Source of the DNA: Marinobacterium lacunae
GTDB taxonomy: Bacteria > Pseudomonadota > Gammaproteobacteria > Pseudomonadales > Balneatricaceae
Assembly (NCBI RefSeq): GCF_000705555.1
Contig: NZ_JMQN01000036.1
Coordinates: 62,001 to 126,000, forward strand
Direction of reading: 5' to 3'
Length of the DNA: 64,000 bases
Within the stretch, counting starts at the first letter, position 1, and every line of letters starts with the position of its first letter. This document shows, piece by piece, positions 9,206 to 19,493 of the stretch. The notes beneath the pieces were generated by a model. That model saw only the letters and a program-made list of their open reading frames with translations, was not told where the DNA came from and ran no database searches. A program made the position numbers and the translations under genes.

Positions 9206-12200
9206 TTAAAGCGCCGGCTCCACGCGCGGGTCACCCTCCTTGTCGATCTGTGGATAACAGAGGAAGAGGCGATCCGCCGCGACGTCACCCTGCAGCCGGC
9301 TCTTGAGCGCTTCGGCCCGGGCATTGGCAAGCCTCTGCAGGCGTGCATTCAGCTCCAGCGCCAGCGCATCCGGCTCCAAAGGCTCCTTGCGCTCGGCATT
9401 CTCTTCGTTAAGCGCCTGCGACAGGCGCTGCCGATCCGCCGCGACGCTGATGCCACAGAGGTTCAGCCGCAGCCCGTCACGCTCCTTGAGTAATCCGGTC
9501 AGCTTGCCCAGATACCCCTCCACATCACCGGTGGGTGTGTCGGTGCCCGATTCAAACACAACGGGTTCCAGTGTGATGAAGGCGCCTGTCTGGCTGGCCT
9601 CAATCGCCGTCTGCGCCAGGGAGATCAGCGCGCCATAAGGCTGCATCGCCTTGAGCAGATAACTCATGACACCCTGCTTGACCCCCTTGCCAGCGATCTT
9701 GTTGATAACGCTCTGGTAATCGAACGAGGGATCATCGAGCGAACCGCTGATCGGCACATCGAGATCGATATTGTCATCGCTGTCCTGAAGCACGGCGACG
9801 GCGGTGCCCAACGGCATGGACAGCTGCTGCTGGAACTTGCCGATCTGGGCCTGATCCACAGGATTCACCTCTAGCCGGTTAAGACGGATATGGTTCTTGC
9901 CGTCGAGCTTATCCTCATCCAGCGTCCCTTCCAGAGCGAGGTTAAGCTGGCCGTTTTTGAGGAAGTAGCCGGTGTATTTGATGCTGTAGGGGCTCAGGCT
10001 TGGCAGATCCATACCCTTGAGTTCGGCACTCCAGTCACCGCTGCGGGTCGCGCCGATCAGATTCACCTTGCCCTTGGCCTCAAGTGAGGCAAAACGGTTG
10101 ACCTTGCCGGACAGCTCAAAGGTGCTCTGCTTGCCGCTGCCGGTATCGATCCCCTTGACGCTTGCCTTGTCGATCGCCACCACCGCGTTGAACTCAGGCT
10201 CGGTGGAGCGATCGTTGAAGCGGAACTGGCTCTCGCCATCCACCCGCAGCTCAGCGACACGCACACGGAAATCGGCTGAATCGCTGCCGGACTTATCCGG
10301 CGAAGGCGATGCCTGCGCGGCCTTGGATTCGCCACCGAGTGCCTGGAGCTGCTGTTGTAGGGCCCGGATATCCACAGGCGCCATCGACTCATCGAGATTC
10401 ATCACTGTATCGAGCCCGGTCAGCCCAATACGGTCGATATTAAGCCCCTGCTGGTCCATCGCCAGTCGCTTGAGGTTCACCCCCTTGAGCGCCAACAGTG
10501 GCTCCTTCTGAACCGTGCGCGCCAGCCTAATGCCATCGGCCTGCGCGTTGGCAAGCTCAAGCTTAAGCGGCAGTGCCAGCTGAAGCGCACTCAGGTTCAA
10601 GGCCTTCACGCTCGCCAGCGGCTTTTTCGCCAGACGGGCATCGGTCGCCCCCAGTTTGATCGTATCGGCCTTCAAATCGAGCGCGCCGGAGTCCAGATCA
10701 TAGACTGCATCAAGCGCACCGTTCATGCTTGCAAGGGATACCTCCAACGCATCCCCCTGACGCAGATTCAGAGCATCCAGTGTCAACGCGGTGTCAGCCA
10801 GCTGCCAACGGCTCATCGCCTTGCCAGTGAGCGCGGTCTTAAGGTCGAGGCTTGCCAGTGTCAGATCCAGGCTGCTGCCCTGCTCCAGCGCCAGATTGCC
10901 CAACTTCAGGGAATTCTGTCCCGACAGATCGATGCCGGCATCGGCAAACAGGAGGCGAGTGTTGCCGCGCCAATCCGCGCCGTCGAGCTTGACGCTTAGC
11001 GGCTGAGCCGATGTCTGGGTGAAATCCACGGCACCGCTTCCGAGCGTCCCGTCGAGCGCCAGCGTCATCGGTGCCTTGGCAGGCAGATCCAGCGCCACTG
11101 CCCCCTGCCAGTTCAACCCTCCCAGTTTCAGCGCGAGTGGCTGCTCACCACCCTGAGCTAGATCGAGGGCACCGCTGTTCAAACCGCCATCGAGTTTTAC
11201 CTGCAGCGGCGCCTCCAGCGGCATCTTTAACTGCAGCTCACCCTGCCAGCCCAGTCGCGTGAGTGCCAGATTCATGGCTGTCTGGTCCAGTTTAAGGCCC
11301 TCTGGCAGGGTCAACTGACCTTTGACTTCGACCGAATCGGGGCGCAGCGCCTCCAGGCCGATACTGGCATCGCCCTGCCAGTCGATACGGTTCGTCGCAA
11401 CACTCTGTGCCTCGTCACGCCAGGATAATCCGTCCACAGTGATGGAGCCCTTGGGCAGCAGGCTGATGCGCTCGCCATCAAGCTGCGCGCTCAGACTGAG
11501 GTCGGTGCTGATCGTGGCATCCAGCTGGGGCACAAGTTCGCCGAGTATCGGCTTGAGCGGCAACTGCTCGATACGCAGTTGAAGCTCGCCATGCTTCTGT
11601 TGTGGCAGGGGAACCGATGTTGAGTCGAGCGAGAACGGCGCACCGTTGATGCGGCCATTGAAGCTCAGTGAGGTTTCGACATCCGGTTGCCAGAGGTAAA
11701 TCGACCCAAGCCAGAGATTATCCAGCTCCAGACGCTGCTCCTGCTGTTCGAGAGACAGCCGCCAGTCAATTGCGTTGAGTTGCAGGTTGTCGAGGCCAAA
11801 GCTCCAGGGGCTTGGCGCCGCGTCATCCGTATCAGGGGACGGTTGCTCATCCGCTGAGGTCGATAGCTCGGTGAGATTGAGAGGCCCAAGCCACTGCTGC
11901 CCCTCGCGTATCGCCAGCCCCGTGCGCAGCCCCTGCAGATCGAGGTTGAGAATGCGGATCTGTTTCTGCATCAGGGAGGGGTAATCGAGATCGACAAGCA
12001 GGCTGTCCAACTGAAACGGGTACTCGCCCGCTCGCTCGGCGCGCAACCCCTTTACCCGCACCCGCCCGGTAAACCAGTTGATGTCGAGCGCATCAAAACG
12101 GGCATTGTCGACACCCTGCTGGTACAACCAGATCACCACCTGATCGCGGACGATATACGGCAGCGTTACCAACATCAGTGCCATCAGTATCAGCACACCC

Positions 12201-12226
12201 GCGATCCAGCTCATCCATCTTGTCAC
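9206..12226 (-). CDS. DUF748 / AsmA-like envelope protein
   Basis: A 1006-residue protein with one N-terminal membrane segment (about residues 7-27) and a long, mostly beta-rich remainder with many repeated LxLxGLxW-like strands, ending in a C-terminal region with NLCG and a short alpha-helical tail. This is the pattern of the DUF748/AsmA-like family, which is anchored in the inner membrane and reaches through the periplasm. The family is related to proteins now linked to phospholipid transport and envelope integrity, but the function of this member is not established. The gene stands alone, convergent with the cyclase gene. Length and architecture look intact. Confidence 0.82.
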   Translation of the reverse strand: MTRWMSWIAGVLILMALMLVTLPYIVRDQVVIWLYQQGVDNARFDALDINWFTGRVRVKGLRAERAGEYPFQLDSLLVDLDYPSLMQKQIRILNLDLQGLRTGLAIREGQQWLGPLNLTELSTSADEQPSPDTDDAAPSPWSFGLDNLQLNAIDWRLSLEQQEQRLELDNLWLGSIYLWQPDVETSLSFNGRINGAPFSLDSTSVPLPQQKHGELQLRIEQLPLKPILGELVPQLDATISTDLSLSAQLDGERISLLPKGSITVDGLSWRDEAQSVATNRIDWQGDASIGLEALRPDSVEVKGQLTLPEGLKLDQTAMNLALTRLGWQGELQLKMPLEAPLQVKLDGGLNSGALDLAQGGEQPLALKLGGLNWQGAVALDLPAKAPMTLALDGTLGSGAVDFTQTSAQPLSVKLDGADWRGNTRLLFADAGIDLSGQNSLKLGNLALEQGSSLDLTLASLDLKTALTGKAMSRWQLADTALTLDALNLRQGDALEVSLASMNGALDAVYDLDSGALDLKADTIKLGATDARLAKKPLASVKALNLSALQLALPLKLELANAQADGIRLARTVQKEPLLALKGVNLKRLAMDQQGLNIDRIGLTGLDTVMNLDESMAPVDIRALQQQLQALGGESKAAQASPSPDKSGSDSADFRVRVAELRVDGESQFRFNDRSTEPEFNAVVAIDKASVKGIDTGSGKQSTFELSGKVNRFASLEAKGKVNLIGATRSGDWSAELKGMDLPSLSPYSIKYTGYFLKNGQLNLALEGTLDEDKLDGKNHIRLNRLEVNPVDQAQIGKFQQQLSMPLGTAVAVLQDSDDNIDLDVPISGSLDDPSFDYQSVINKIAGKGVKQGVMSYLLKAMQPYGALISLAQTAIEASQTGAFITLEPVVFESGTDTPTGDVEGYLGKLTGLLKERDGLRLNLCGISVAADRQRLSQALNEENAERKEPLEPDALALELNARLQRLANARAEALKSRLQGDVAADRLFLCYPQIDKEGDPRVEPAL

Positions 12227-12373
12227 TGCGCGTTCTCCCCTTCCTTTCGAGCGCGGACTATCACCACGAAATATCCCTCAGTTTAGTTCCTAAGTCGACG
12301 CTTTAAGCCCCGCCATAGGTCGTTAGGCTGCTACTCAGAACAGGGCTGCTCTGGTAAAATCCCGCCCCGTTCT

Positions 12374-12411
12374 ATGCTGTTTATTAAAAAACTCAATCAT
12401 AACAACAGCAT
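12374..12411. repeat. inverted repeat in the leader of the 40-residue ORF
   Basis: ATGCTGTT (12374-12381) and AACAGCAT (12404-12411) are exact complements 22 nt apart. They lie about 45 nt upstream of the small ORF at 12457 and could form a leader hairpin or an operator. There is no T-run after the repeat, so it is not an intrinsic terminator. The rest of 12227-12456 shows nothing else that I recognise. Confidence 0.4.
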
Positions 12412-12456
12412 GTAAATTTCTTCTTAACTTGTCCTCTAATCAAGGGTGAAAATTCG

Positions 12457-12579
12457 ATGGCTCACAACGAAAACTTCCGCGACGGTAGCGGTTTTGGCTG
12501 GATCCTGATCAACCTGGTTGCAATGGCCTGGGTTACCATGCCGGTATCTCTGGTACTGACTCAGGTCGTCCAGTGGTAA
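12457..12579 (+). CDS. small single-pass membrane protein (40 aa), function unknown
   Basis: This ORF starts MAHNENFRDGSGFGWILINL and ends LTQVVQW. It has a polar N-terminus of about 13 residues and then a continuous hydrophobic stretch (about residues 14-36) long enough to cross the membrane. AAGGGTGA lies about 7 nt before the ATG, a good ribosome site. It is followed after 30 nt by the merR-type gene on the same strand. The codons look like those of neighbouring genes. I do not recognise the family. The good start signal, coherent topology and otherwise empty intergenic region support it as real. Confidence 0.6.
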   Translation: MAHNENFRDGSGFGWILINLVAMAWVTMPVSLVLTQVVQW

Positions 12580-12609
12580 AAACGCTTCACGTTTGCCAAG
12601 CTGAGCGCT

Positions 12610-13026
12610 ATGAAAACTCTCAGAATCGGTGAACTCGCCAAGCGTTCGGGCCTCAGCGTTGAAACCTTAAGGTACTACGAGCGTAGAGGCCTGATCCCCT
12701 CCCCCGAACGCCTCCCCTCCGGCTACCGCACCTATCCGGAACAAACCCTCAACCGGCTCATCTTTATCCGACGCAGCAAAGAGCTGGGTTTTTCTCTGGA
12801 CGAAATTGTCGAGCTTCTGGAACTCGAGGTCGCAGGCGACGTTAGCGCTTCAGACGTAAAGTCGCGGGTGGATAACAAGATTGAAATGGTGGAGCGCAAG
12901 ATCGCGGATCTCAAGCGCCTGCAACATTCTCTACAGACACTCTCCGGACTCTGTTGTGGAGAGGGCAGCCTGTCGGACTGCCCTATTCTGGAATACCTGC
13001 ATCAGCCGGAATCGTCCGACGACTGA
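12610..13026 (+). CDS. MerR-family metal-responsive transcriptional regulator
   Basis: A 138-residue dimeric regulator. The N-terminal winged helix is clear (IGELAKRSGLSVETLRYYERRGLI, then SGYRTY), followed by a long dimerisation helix and a C-terminal metal-binding loop LCCGEGSLSDCPILEYL. The loop spacing (second Cys to the last Cys with seven residues between) resembles CueR, while the CCG start resembles ZntR-type sensors. The position equal to ZntR Cys79 / CueR Ser77 appears to be alanine. The metal therefore cannot be called. No efflux ATPase or metal chaperone is adjacent, so the regulated genes may be elsewhere, or be the small membrane ORF just upstream. Confidence 0.85.
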   Translation: MKTLRIGELAKRSGLSVETLRYYERRGLIPSPERLPSGYRTYPEQTLNRLIFIRRSKELGFSLDEIVELLELEVAGDVSASDVKSRVDNKIEMVERKIADLKRLQHSLQTLSGLCCGEGSLSDCPILEYLHQPESSDD

Positions 13027-13040
13027 TACTCCGGTCTGGA

Positions 13041-13718
13041 TCAGTGGGTATCGTGCAGAGTTTCGACGCCGTCAGGCGTACCCATCAGCACCACGTCTGC
13101 CGCGCGCAGTGCAAATAGTCCGTTGGTAACCACACCGACAATATTGTTGATCTGCTGCTCGAGTCCCTTGGGATCAAGAATCTCCATATCGTGTACATCC
13201 AGGATCACGTTGCCGTTATCGGTGACGAAGCCTTCACGGTACACCGGCATACCGCCAAGCTTGGTCAGCTCACGCGCAACATAGGAGCGCGCCATCGGAA
13301 TAACCTCCACCGGCAGCGGAAACTCGCCCAGCAGATCCACCTTCTTGCTGCTGTCGACGATGCAAACAAACTCCTTGGCCACCGCCGCGACGATCTTTTC
13401 ACGTGTCAGCGCACCGCCACCGCCTTTGACCAGATGCAGGTGCTTGTCGAACTCGTCGGCGCCATCGACGTAGACCGCCATCTCGCTAACACTGTTGAGA
13501 TCGACCACGTCGATGCCGTGCCCGCGTAGGCGTTCGGCAGTGGCCTCGGAACTTGCCACCGCCGCGGCGAACAGGTGCTTCACGCCAGCCAACGCATCGA
13601 TAAAGCAGTTGGCTGTGGAGCCTGTGCCGACACCGACAACGGTATCGTCATTCAACAAGGGGCGGATTCTCTCGACGGCCGCTTCTGCTACGGCCTGTTT
13701 CATCTCGTCCTGGGTCAT
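13041..13718 (-). CDS. rpiA: ribose-5-phosphate isomerase A
   Basis: RpiA interconverts ribose 5-phosphate and ribulose 5-phosphate in the pentose phosphate pathway. The 225-residue protein shows the phosphate-binding [15 protein letters not shown], the active-site DGADEFD, and [14 protein letters not shown] with catalytic lysine and acid residues. I start it at the ATG at 13718 ([15 protein letters not shown]); an upstream in-frame ATG at 13811 adds residues that do not fit the family. It is convergent with the merR-type gene and divergent from ilvA. Confidence 0.96.
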   Translation of the reverse strand: MTQDEMKQAVAEAAVERIRPLLNDDTVVGVGTGSTANCFIDALAGVKHLFAAAVASSEATAERLRGHGIDVVDLNSVSEMAVYVDGADEFDKHLHLVKGGGGALTREKIVAAVAKEFVCIVDSSKKVDLLGEFPLPVEVIPMARSYVARELTKLGGMPVYREGFVTDNGNVILDVHDMEILDPKGLEQQINNIVGVVTNGLFALRAADVVLMGTPDGVETLHDTH

Positions 13719-13863
13719 CGCCTGTCCTGATCTGGTATAAGTCACGGTTGGTGAGATTATACGCAACACAGCGCTGCCCTTATAGACGCTACGAGGTCTA
13801 GCCGATACCATCTGTTTCTTTAATTCTCTTACGATCCGCCATCACCAGACCCCGAAGGGCCCT

Positions 13864-15378
13864 ATGCAGCGTTACATCAAGAAAATCCTCGAAGCCCGTG
13901 TCTACGACATCGCCGTTGAAACGCCGATGGATGAAGCACGCGGCTTGTCCGAACGCCTGGGTAATCGCGTTCTCCTCAAGCGAGAAGATGAACAACCGGT
14001 GTTCTCATTCAAGATTCGCGGCGCTTACAACAAGATGTCGCAGCTGAGTGACGAGGAGAAAGCGCGTGGGGTGATTACCGCCTCGGCAGGCAACCACGCC
14101 CAGGGCGTGGCGGCATCTGCACGGCACCTCGGGATCAAGGCGACGATCGTCATGCCCAAAACCACGCCCGATGTAAAAGTGTCCAACGTACGCCGCCTGG
14201 GCGGCCGCGCCGTGCTGCATGGCGACACCTTCGACGAGGCACGTGCGCACTCTGAGAAGCTGATGGCGGAAAAGGGGCTGGTTTATGTCCACCCCTACGA
14301 CGACCCCGATGTCATCGCAGGCCAGGGCACCATCGCCATGGAGATCCTGCGTCAGGAAAGCGGCCACATCGACGCCATCTTCGTGCCGGTCGGCGGTGGC
14401 GGGCTGATTGCGGGCATCGCCTCCTACGTCAAATACCTGCGCCCGGAAACCAAGGTGATCGGCGTTGAATCCAACGAATCTGCCTGCCTTGCGCTGGCGA
14501 TGCAGAAAGGGTTCCGCGATACCCTGGATCAGGTGGGTATCTTCGCCGACGGCGTTGCGGTCGCCCAGATCGGAGAACACACCTGGGAGGTGGCCAAGGA
14601 CTATGTGGATGAGGTGATCACCGTATCCACCGACGAGATCTGCGCCGCGATCAAGGATATCTTCGACGATACCCGTTCGGTCTGCGAACCGGCGGGCGCC
14701 TTGGGTGTGGCCGGCATGAAGAAGTATGTCGCCCGCGAACAGGTTGAAGGCAAAACCCTGATCGCCATCGATTCCGGCGCCAACGTCAATTTCGACCGCC
14801 TGCGCCATATCGCCGAACGTTCGGAACTCGGTGAGCAGCGCGAGGCAATCATTGCCGCCCGTATCCCTGAGCGCCCCGGCAGCTTCAAAAAGTTCTGTGC
14901 AGCACTTGGCAAGCGCAACATCACCGAGTTCAACTACCGCTACTCCAACGACCAACAAGCGATAGTGTTCGCCGGAGTTCAGATTCTGCCCAACAACGGC
15001 GGTCGCGAAGAGTTGATGGCGGAGATGCGTGAGCATATCGAGGATGTGGTCGATCTCACCGACAATGAAACCGCCAAGCTTCATGTACGCTACATGGTCG
15101 GCGGACATGCCCCGGCCAGCGTCGACAACGAAGTGGTCTACCGCTTCGAGTTCCCGGAGCGTCCCGGCGCATTGATGAAGTTCCTGAACAAGCTCGGCGG
15201 TCGCTGGAACATCTCCATGTTCCACTACCGCAACCACGGCGCGGCCTATGGCCGCGTACTCGTCGGCTTGCAAGTCCCGGCTGCGGAGCACGATCAGGTC
15301 GGCCAATTCCTCGAAGAGATCGGTTACACCTATTTCGAGGAAACCGACAATACGGCGTACAAACTCTTCCTCGGCTGA
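13864..15378 (+). CDS. ilvA: biosynthetic threonine ammonia-lyase
   Basis: IlvA deaminates threonine to 2-oxobutanoate, the first committed step of isoleucine synthesis. The 504-residue protein has the PLP-lysine motif SFKIRGAYNK (Lys50), the substrate loop SAGNHAQGVA, the phosphate-binding GGGGLIAG and two C-terminal ACT-like regulatory domains (from about residue 325). The double regulatory region separates it from catabolic TdcB forms and predicts feedback control by isoleucine. It is followed by a strong terminator. Divergence from rpiA matches the rpiA/ilvA pairing seen in many gammaproteobacteria. Confidence 0.96.
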   Translation: MQRYIKKILEARVYDIAVETPMDEARGLSERLGNRVLLKREDEQPVFSFKIRGAYNKMSQLSDEEKARGVITASAGNHAQGVAASARHLGIKATIVMPKTTPDVKVSNVRRLGGRAVLHGDTFDEARAHSEKLMAEKGLVYVHPYDDPDVIAGQGTIAMEILRQESGHIDAIFVPVGGGGLIAGIASYVKYLRPETKVIGVESNESACLALAMQKGFRDTLDQVGIFADGVAVAQIGEHTWEVAKDYVDEVITVSTDEICAAIKDIFDDTRSVCEPAGALGVAGMKKYVAREQVEGKTLIAIDSGANVNFDRLRHIAERSELGEQREAIIAARIPERPGSFKKFCAALGKRNITEFNYRYSNDQQAIVFAGVQILPNNGGREELMAEMREHIEDVVDLTDNETAKLHVRYMVGGHAPASVDNEVVYRFEFPERPGALMKFLNKLGGRWNISMFHYRNHGAAYGRVLVGLQVPAAEHDQVGQFLEEIGYTYFEETDNTAYKLFLG

Positions 15379-15408
15379 GCCTTCGCGGCACAAACCGGTA
15401 CAAAAAAA

Positions 15409-15434
15409 GGCAGCACTCAGTGCTGCCTTTTTTA
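15409..15434 (+). terminator. intrinsic terminator after ilvA
   Basis: GGCAGCACT and AGTGCTGCC form a perfect hairpin with almost no loop, preceded by a run of A and followed by six T. The flanking A and T runs make it usable from both strands, so it also ends the opposing 15467-15967 gene. Confidence 0.9.
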
Positions 15435-15466
15435 TCTGTTCGAATGCCTCTGAGCGGCGCACCCGT

Positions 15467-15967
15467 TCAGGGTGTTTCCGGGGAATAGTCGAAATCGTTA
15501 CGCGTAAACGCCTGATAGGTGAAGACCGCCAGCGATAGAATGCCCCAGCTCAGTCCCAGCACCACGCCCACATCGATAATACCGCGCCAGGGCTGATCGA
15601 GCTGACGCACGAGCAACACCAACACGACGATCCCGGCTGTCAGGCAGAAACTGACGATCTGACGACGACGCTTGGCATGAAAAAAGCCCATGCAGAACAC
15701 CGGCGCCAGAATTACACGCATCGGGGTTACATTGTTGGACAGATAACGGATGCGGGCAGCCACACGCGGCGAGAAGTTCTGCTGAAAGCCGCGATAACCT
15801 TCGGCAAAGCCCATAAAAATGATGCTGAAGATCAGCGCCGCCCAGTGGTACCAGCTGAATCCCTGAACGGGTAGGTCCATCGCCATCGGGCCAAGCCTGT
15901 AGATGGCGCTGCCGAACAGCATACAGATACCGACAAAGCCCCAAATTGCGGCAACAGCACCCAGCAT
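15467..15967 (-). CDS. multi-pass membrane protein of unknown function
   Basis: A protein of about 166 residues with roughly four or five hydrophobic segments (about residues 3-22, 40-55, 85-100, 106-125 and 135-153) and a basic loop HAKRRRQ between them. The ATG at 15967 is preceded by GGGGGA at 7 nt; a TTG five codons earlier is possible but has no ribosome site. It is a single-gene unit convergent with ilvA. I do not recognise a named family. Likely an inner-membrane protein. Confidence 0.75.
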   Translation of the reverse strand: MLGAVAAIWGFVGICMLFGSAIYRLGPMAMDLPVQGFSWYHWAALIFSIIFMGFAEGYRGFQQNFSPRVAARIRYLSNNVTPMRVILAPVFCMGFFHAKRRRQIVSFCLTAGIVVLVLLVRQLDQPWRGIIDVGVVLGLSWGILSLAVFTYQAFTRNDFDYSPETP

Positions 15968-16087
15968 GAATGAATCCCCCAACGGCTAGAACATGAAGCG
16001 GATCACATTATACCGCTGCCACCCGGAATCGGGTATCCGACCTCCGAACTAAAGTATTCATCGGATACGAAATCCGCCGTCAAGTTC

Positions 16088-16120
16088 AAAAAAAACCGCC
16101 GCACCTTTCGGAGCAGCGGC
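16088..16120 (-). terminator. intrinsic terminator after dctM
   Basis: On the minus strand GCCGC pairs with GCGGC, with some internal pairing, and is followed by eight T (the A-run at 16088-16095 on the plus strand). It lies 63 nt beyond the dctM stop and closes the dctPQM operon. Confidence 0.7.
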
Positions 16121-16182
16121 CCAAACACATGTCGTTCGGCCGGCGGGACTCCCTTCCCGCCTAGCCGGATCTCCCGTTAGGA

Positions 16183-17580
16183 TCAGTAACCCCTGAGGTG
16201 ATCGATATACTCCGGCAGGAACAGCGAAATCTGCGGTATATAGGTGATCAGTATCAGGAAGAACAGCAGCAGTCCGAGCCATGGCAGACACGCCTTGATA
16301 ACCCAGACCATGTCGCGCCCGGTAATACCGGCGGTGACGAAGAGGTTCAAACCGACCGGCGGTGTCAGCATGCCGATCTCCATGTTCACCACCATGATGA
16401 TGCCCAGGTGGATCGGATCGATGCCCAACTGAGTCGCGATCGGGAACAGAATCGGCGCCATAATCAGCAGGATCGCAGAGGGCTCCATGAAGTTACCGGC
16501 GATCAGCAACAGGATGTTCACCACAATCAGGAAGCCCCAGGCCGGCAGTCCCCAGTGCACGATCACTTCAGCAATCTGATGCGGAATACGCTCGGTGGTC
16601 AGCACATGGGCGAAGAGCATGGCGTTGGCAATGATGAACAGCAGCATCATCGATACCTTGGCCGCATCCACCAGCACCTTGCGCACCTCCGGGTGCCAGA
16701 TAGACTGCGGCATCGCCAGCAGCATCTGCGCGCCGTTGCGGACGACAGCACCCGGCAGCGACTCACGCTCGCGACGCCAGGGCACGCCTTTCATCGGACC
16801 GATATCGCGATAGCCGACAACCGCAACCAGGAAGGCGTAGATCGCAGCGACCGAAGCGGCCTCGGTGGGTGAGGCAACACCGCCATAGATAGAACCTAGC
16901 ACGATGATGATCAGCATCAGACCGCCGAGCGCAATCAGGCCCGAACGCGCCAGCTGGGCAAAGCCCGGGAAGGGCTGCGCAGGCAGTTTCATCACACGCG
17001 CTGCTATGTAGATCGCAATCATCAGCAGCAGGCCCATCATGATGCCGGGAATAAAGCCCGCCATGAACATGCGTGATGCCGATACTTCAGTCGCTGCGGA
17101 GTACACCAGCATGACGATGGACGGCGGAATCAGAATGCCCAGCGTACCGGCGTTGGCGATAACGCCGGCACCGAACGCCTCGGGATAGCCTGAACGGACC
17201 ATACCGGCGATCACGATGGAGCCTATCGCCGCGACCGTTGCCGGGGAGGAACCGGACACCGCCGCGAACAGCATGCACGCCATCACCGACGCCATCGCCA
17301 GACCACCACGCACGTGGCCAATTGCGTCGACTGCAAAGTTGATCAAGCGCTTGGCTACACCGCCGGTGGACAGAAACGCCGACGACAGGATGAAGAATGG
17401 AATCGCCAGCAGGGTGTAGTGAGAGGTGGTCGCCTCAAACAGTTTCAGCGCAATCGACGCCAGAGAGTCGTTGGAGAACAGCAGTATGGTGGTCACACTG
17501 GAGAGGCCCAGCGCGATGGCGATCGGCATCCCCATCAGCATGCAGGCAAACAGCATGATAAACAGCATCGCTGTGGTCAT
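16183..17580 (-). CDS. dctM: TRAP transporter large permease DctM
   Basis: The 12-helix membrane component of a tripartite ATP-independent periplasmic (TRAP) transporter, driven by the sodium or proton gradient. The 465-residue protein is hydrophobic throughout and shows the family motif GVAKRLINFAVDAIGHVRGGLAMASV and the sequence ANAGTLGILIPPS. It overlaps dctQ by 4 nt. The position beside dctP and the dctBD two-component genes makes C4-dicarboxylates (succinate, fumarate, malate) the likely substrate, as in Pseudomonas and Rhodobacter DctPQM. Confidence 0.94.
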   Translation of the reverse strand: MTTAMLFIMLFACMLMGMPIAIALGLSSVTTILLFSNDSLASIALKLFEATTSHYTLLAIPFFILSSAFLSTGGVAKRLINFAVDAIGHVRGGLAMASVMACMLFAAVSGSSPATVAAIGSIVIAGMVRSGYPEAFGAGVIANAGTLGILIPPSIVMLVYSAATEVSASRMFMAGFIPGIMMGLLLMIAIYIAARVMKLPAQPFPGFAQLARSGLIALGGLMLIIIVLGSIYGGVASPTEAASVAAIYAFLVAVVGYRDIGPMKGVPWRRERESLPGAVVRNGAQMLLAMPQSIWHPEVRKVLVDAAKVSMMLLFIIANAMLFAHVLTTERIPHQIAEVIVHWGLPAWGFLIVVNILLLIAGNFMEPSAILLIMAPILFPIATQLGIDPIHLGIIMVVNMEIGMLTPPVGLNLFVTAGITGRDMVWVIKACLPWLGLLLFFLILITYIPQISLFLPEYIDHLRGY

Positions 17581-18134
17581 GAGCGAGCCTCCTTCTCTTG
17601 CGCTTCTTTCAGTTCACGGGCGATCGCCATGCTCTCCTCTGCCTCATCGGCAAAGTGGAATCCTTCAGCCTCACCCTTGAGCACCTTCCAGCCCAACTGC
17701 ACAAAGCGGATCACCAGCAATCCGAAACCGATCAGCAGGATCGTGCTGGACACCCATTTAGGCATGGGGATGTCTTCCATCTCGATGCCGATCATCTTCA
17801 TCTTGGAGATGTACTCCCAGGAACCGAACAGAAACAGGCCGCAGTAGATGATGCACAGCACCACCGCGAACAGCGTTACCGCCCGGTGCAGCTTTGCAGG
17901 CAGCAGGCGAACGAACACATCGACCCCGATGTGTGCACCCACTTTCACACCGTAGGACGCACCGAAGAGCACGAACCATCCTGCCATCAGCAGCGTGGCC
18001 TCCTGCGCCCAGTGAATCCCGGCATTGAAACCGAAGCGGGCAACCACTTCAGCGAACACGAGAAAGGTCATGCCAACCAGCAGGAGCGACAGGATCGCCT
18101 CCTCCAACTGGGAGACCAGATTACGTATTGCCAT
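17577..18134 (-). CDS. dctQ: TRAP transporter small permease DctQ
   Basis: The four-helix membrane subunit of the same TRAP transporter. The 185-residue protein has four hydrophobic segments (about residues 15-35, 45-62, 85-105 and 127-147) and the DctQ-type RFGFNAGIHWAQEATLLM motif. Its C-terminal tail is longer and more charged than usual (from about residue 155, rich in Glu and Lys). It follows dctP after about 200 nt that contain a strong hairpin. Confidence 0.93.
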   Translation of the reverse strand: MAIRNLVSQLEEAILSLLLVGMTFLVFAEVVARFGFNAGIHWAQEATLLMAGWFVLFGASYGVKVGAHIGVDVFVRLLPAKLHRAVTLFAVVLCIIYCGLFLFGSWEYISKMKMIGIEMEDIPMPKWVSSTILLIGFGLLVIRFVQLGWKVLKGEAEGFHFADEAEESMAIARELKEAQEKEARS

Positions 18135-18290
18135 GATGAAACCTCTATCCGACTTGAGCGTGCGTCAGACGCACAGGGGAGACCCCGGCCTTTCCTGTAC
18201 ATCCACTGTATTCACGCCAGTCACGGGTGGGGCCCCACGCTGTTGCCCACTAAACAGCGGCTCGCGCGGGGCGTAACATCCTGTAGATGA

Positions 18291-18313
18291 AGGGGGCGTG
18301 TCAGACGCCCCCT
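18291..18313 (-). terminator. hairpin between dctP and dctQ
   Basis: AGGGGGCGT (18291-18299) and ACGCCCCCT (18305-18313) form a perfect 9-bp stem with a 5-nt loop, 20 nt after the dctP stop. There is no clear T-run. It probably protects the dctP message and/or partly terminates, so that the binding protein is made in excess over the membrane subunits. Confidence 0.65.
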
Positions 18314-18333
18314 GGATAAGAGCCGGTCCGCGA

Positions 18334-19404
<1,071 letters not shown>

Positions 19405-19410
19405 CTAGAT

Positions 19411-19428
19411 AAGCAGGATCAATACCAA
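19411..19428 (-). promoter_or_regulatory. candidate sigma-54 promoter of dctPQM
   Basis: The minus strand reads TTGGTATTGATCCTGCTT, with GG and GC separated by exactly 10 bp and TGC-T at the -12 element, close to the consensus TGGCAC-N5-TTGC. Transcription would start near 19400, giving a leader of about 80 nt before dctP. The encoded DctD is a sigma-54 activator, which supports this reading. Confidence 0.6.
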
Positions 19429-19493
19429 CTCAACAAAAACTCGCCTAAAAAACTTCAAACCTAATGAAAATCAATTAATTAAAATTAAACAAT

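Noticed and set aside
14005-15462. 485-codon open frame on the minus strand opposite ilvA
   Set aside because: Mirror of ilvA, crosses its terminator and has no known motif.
16058-16291. 77-codon frame after dctM on the minus strand
   Set aside because: It overlaps the dctM end and the terminator hairpin and has no ribosome site or protein-like pattern.
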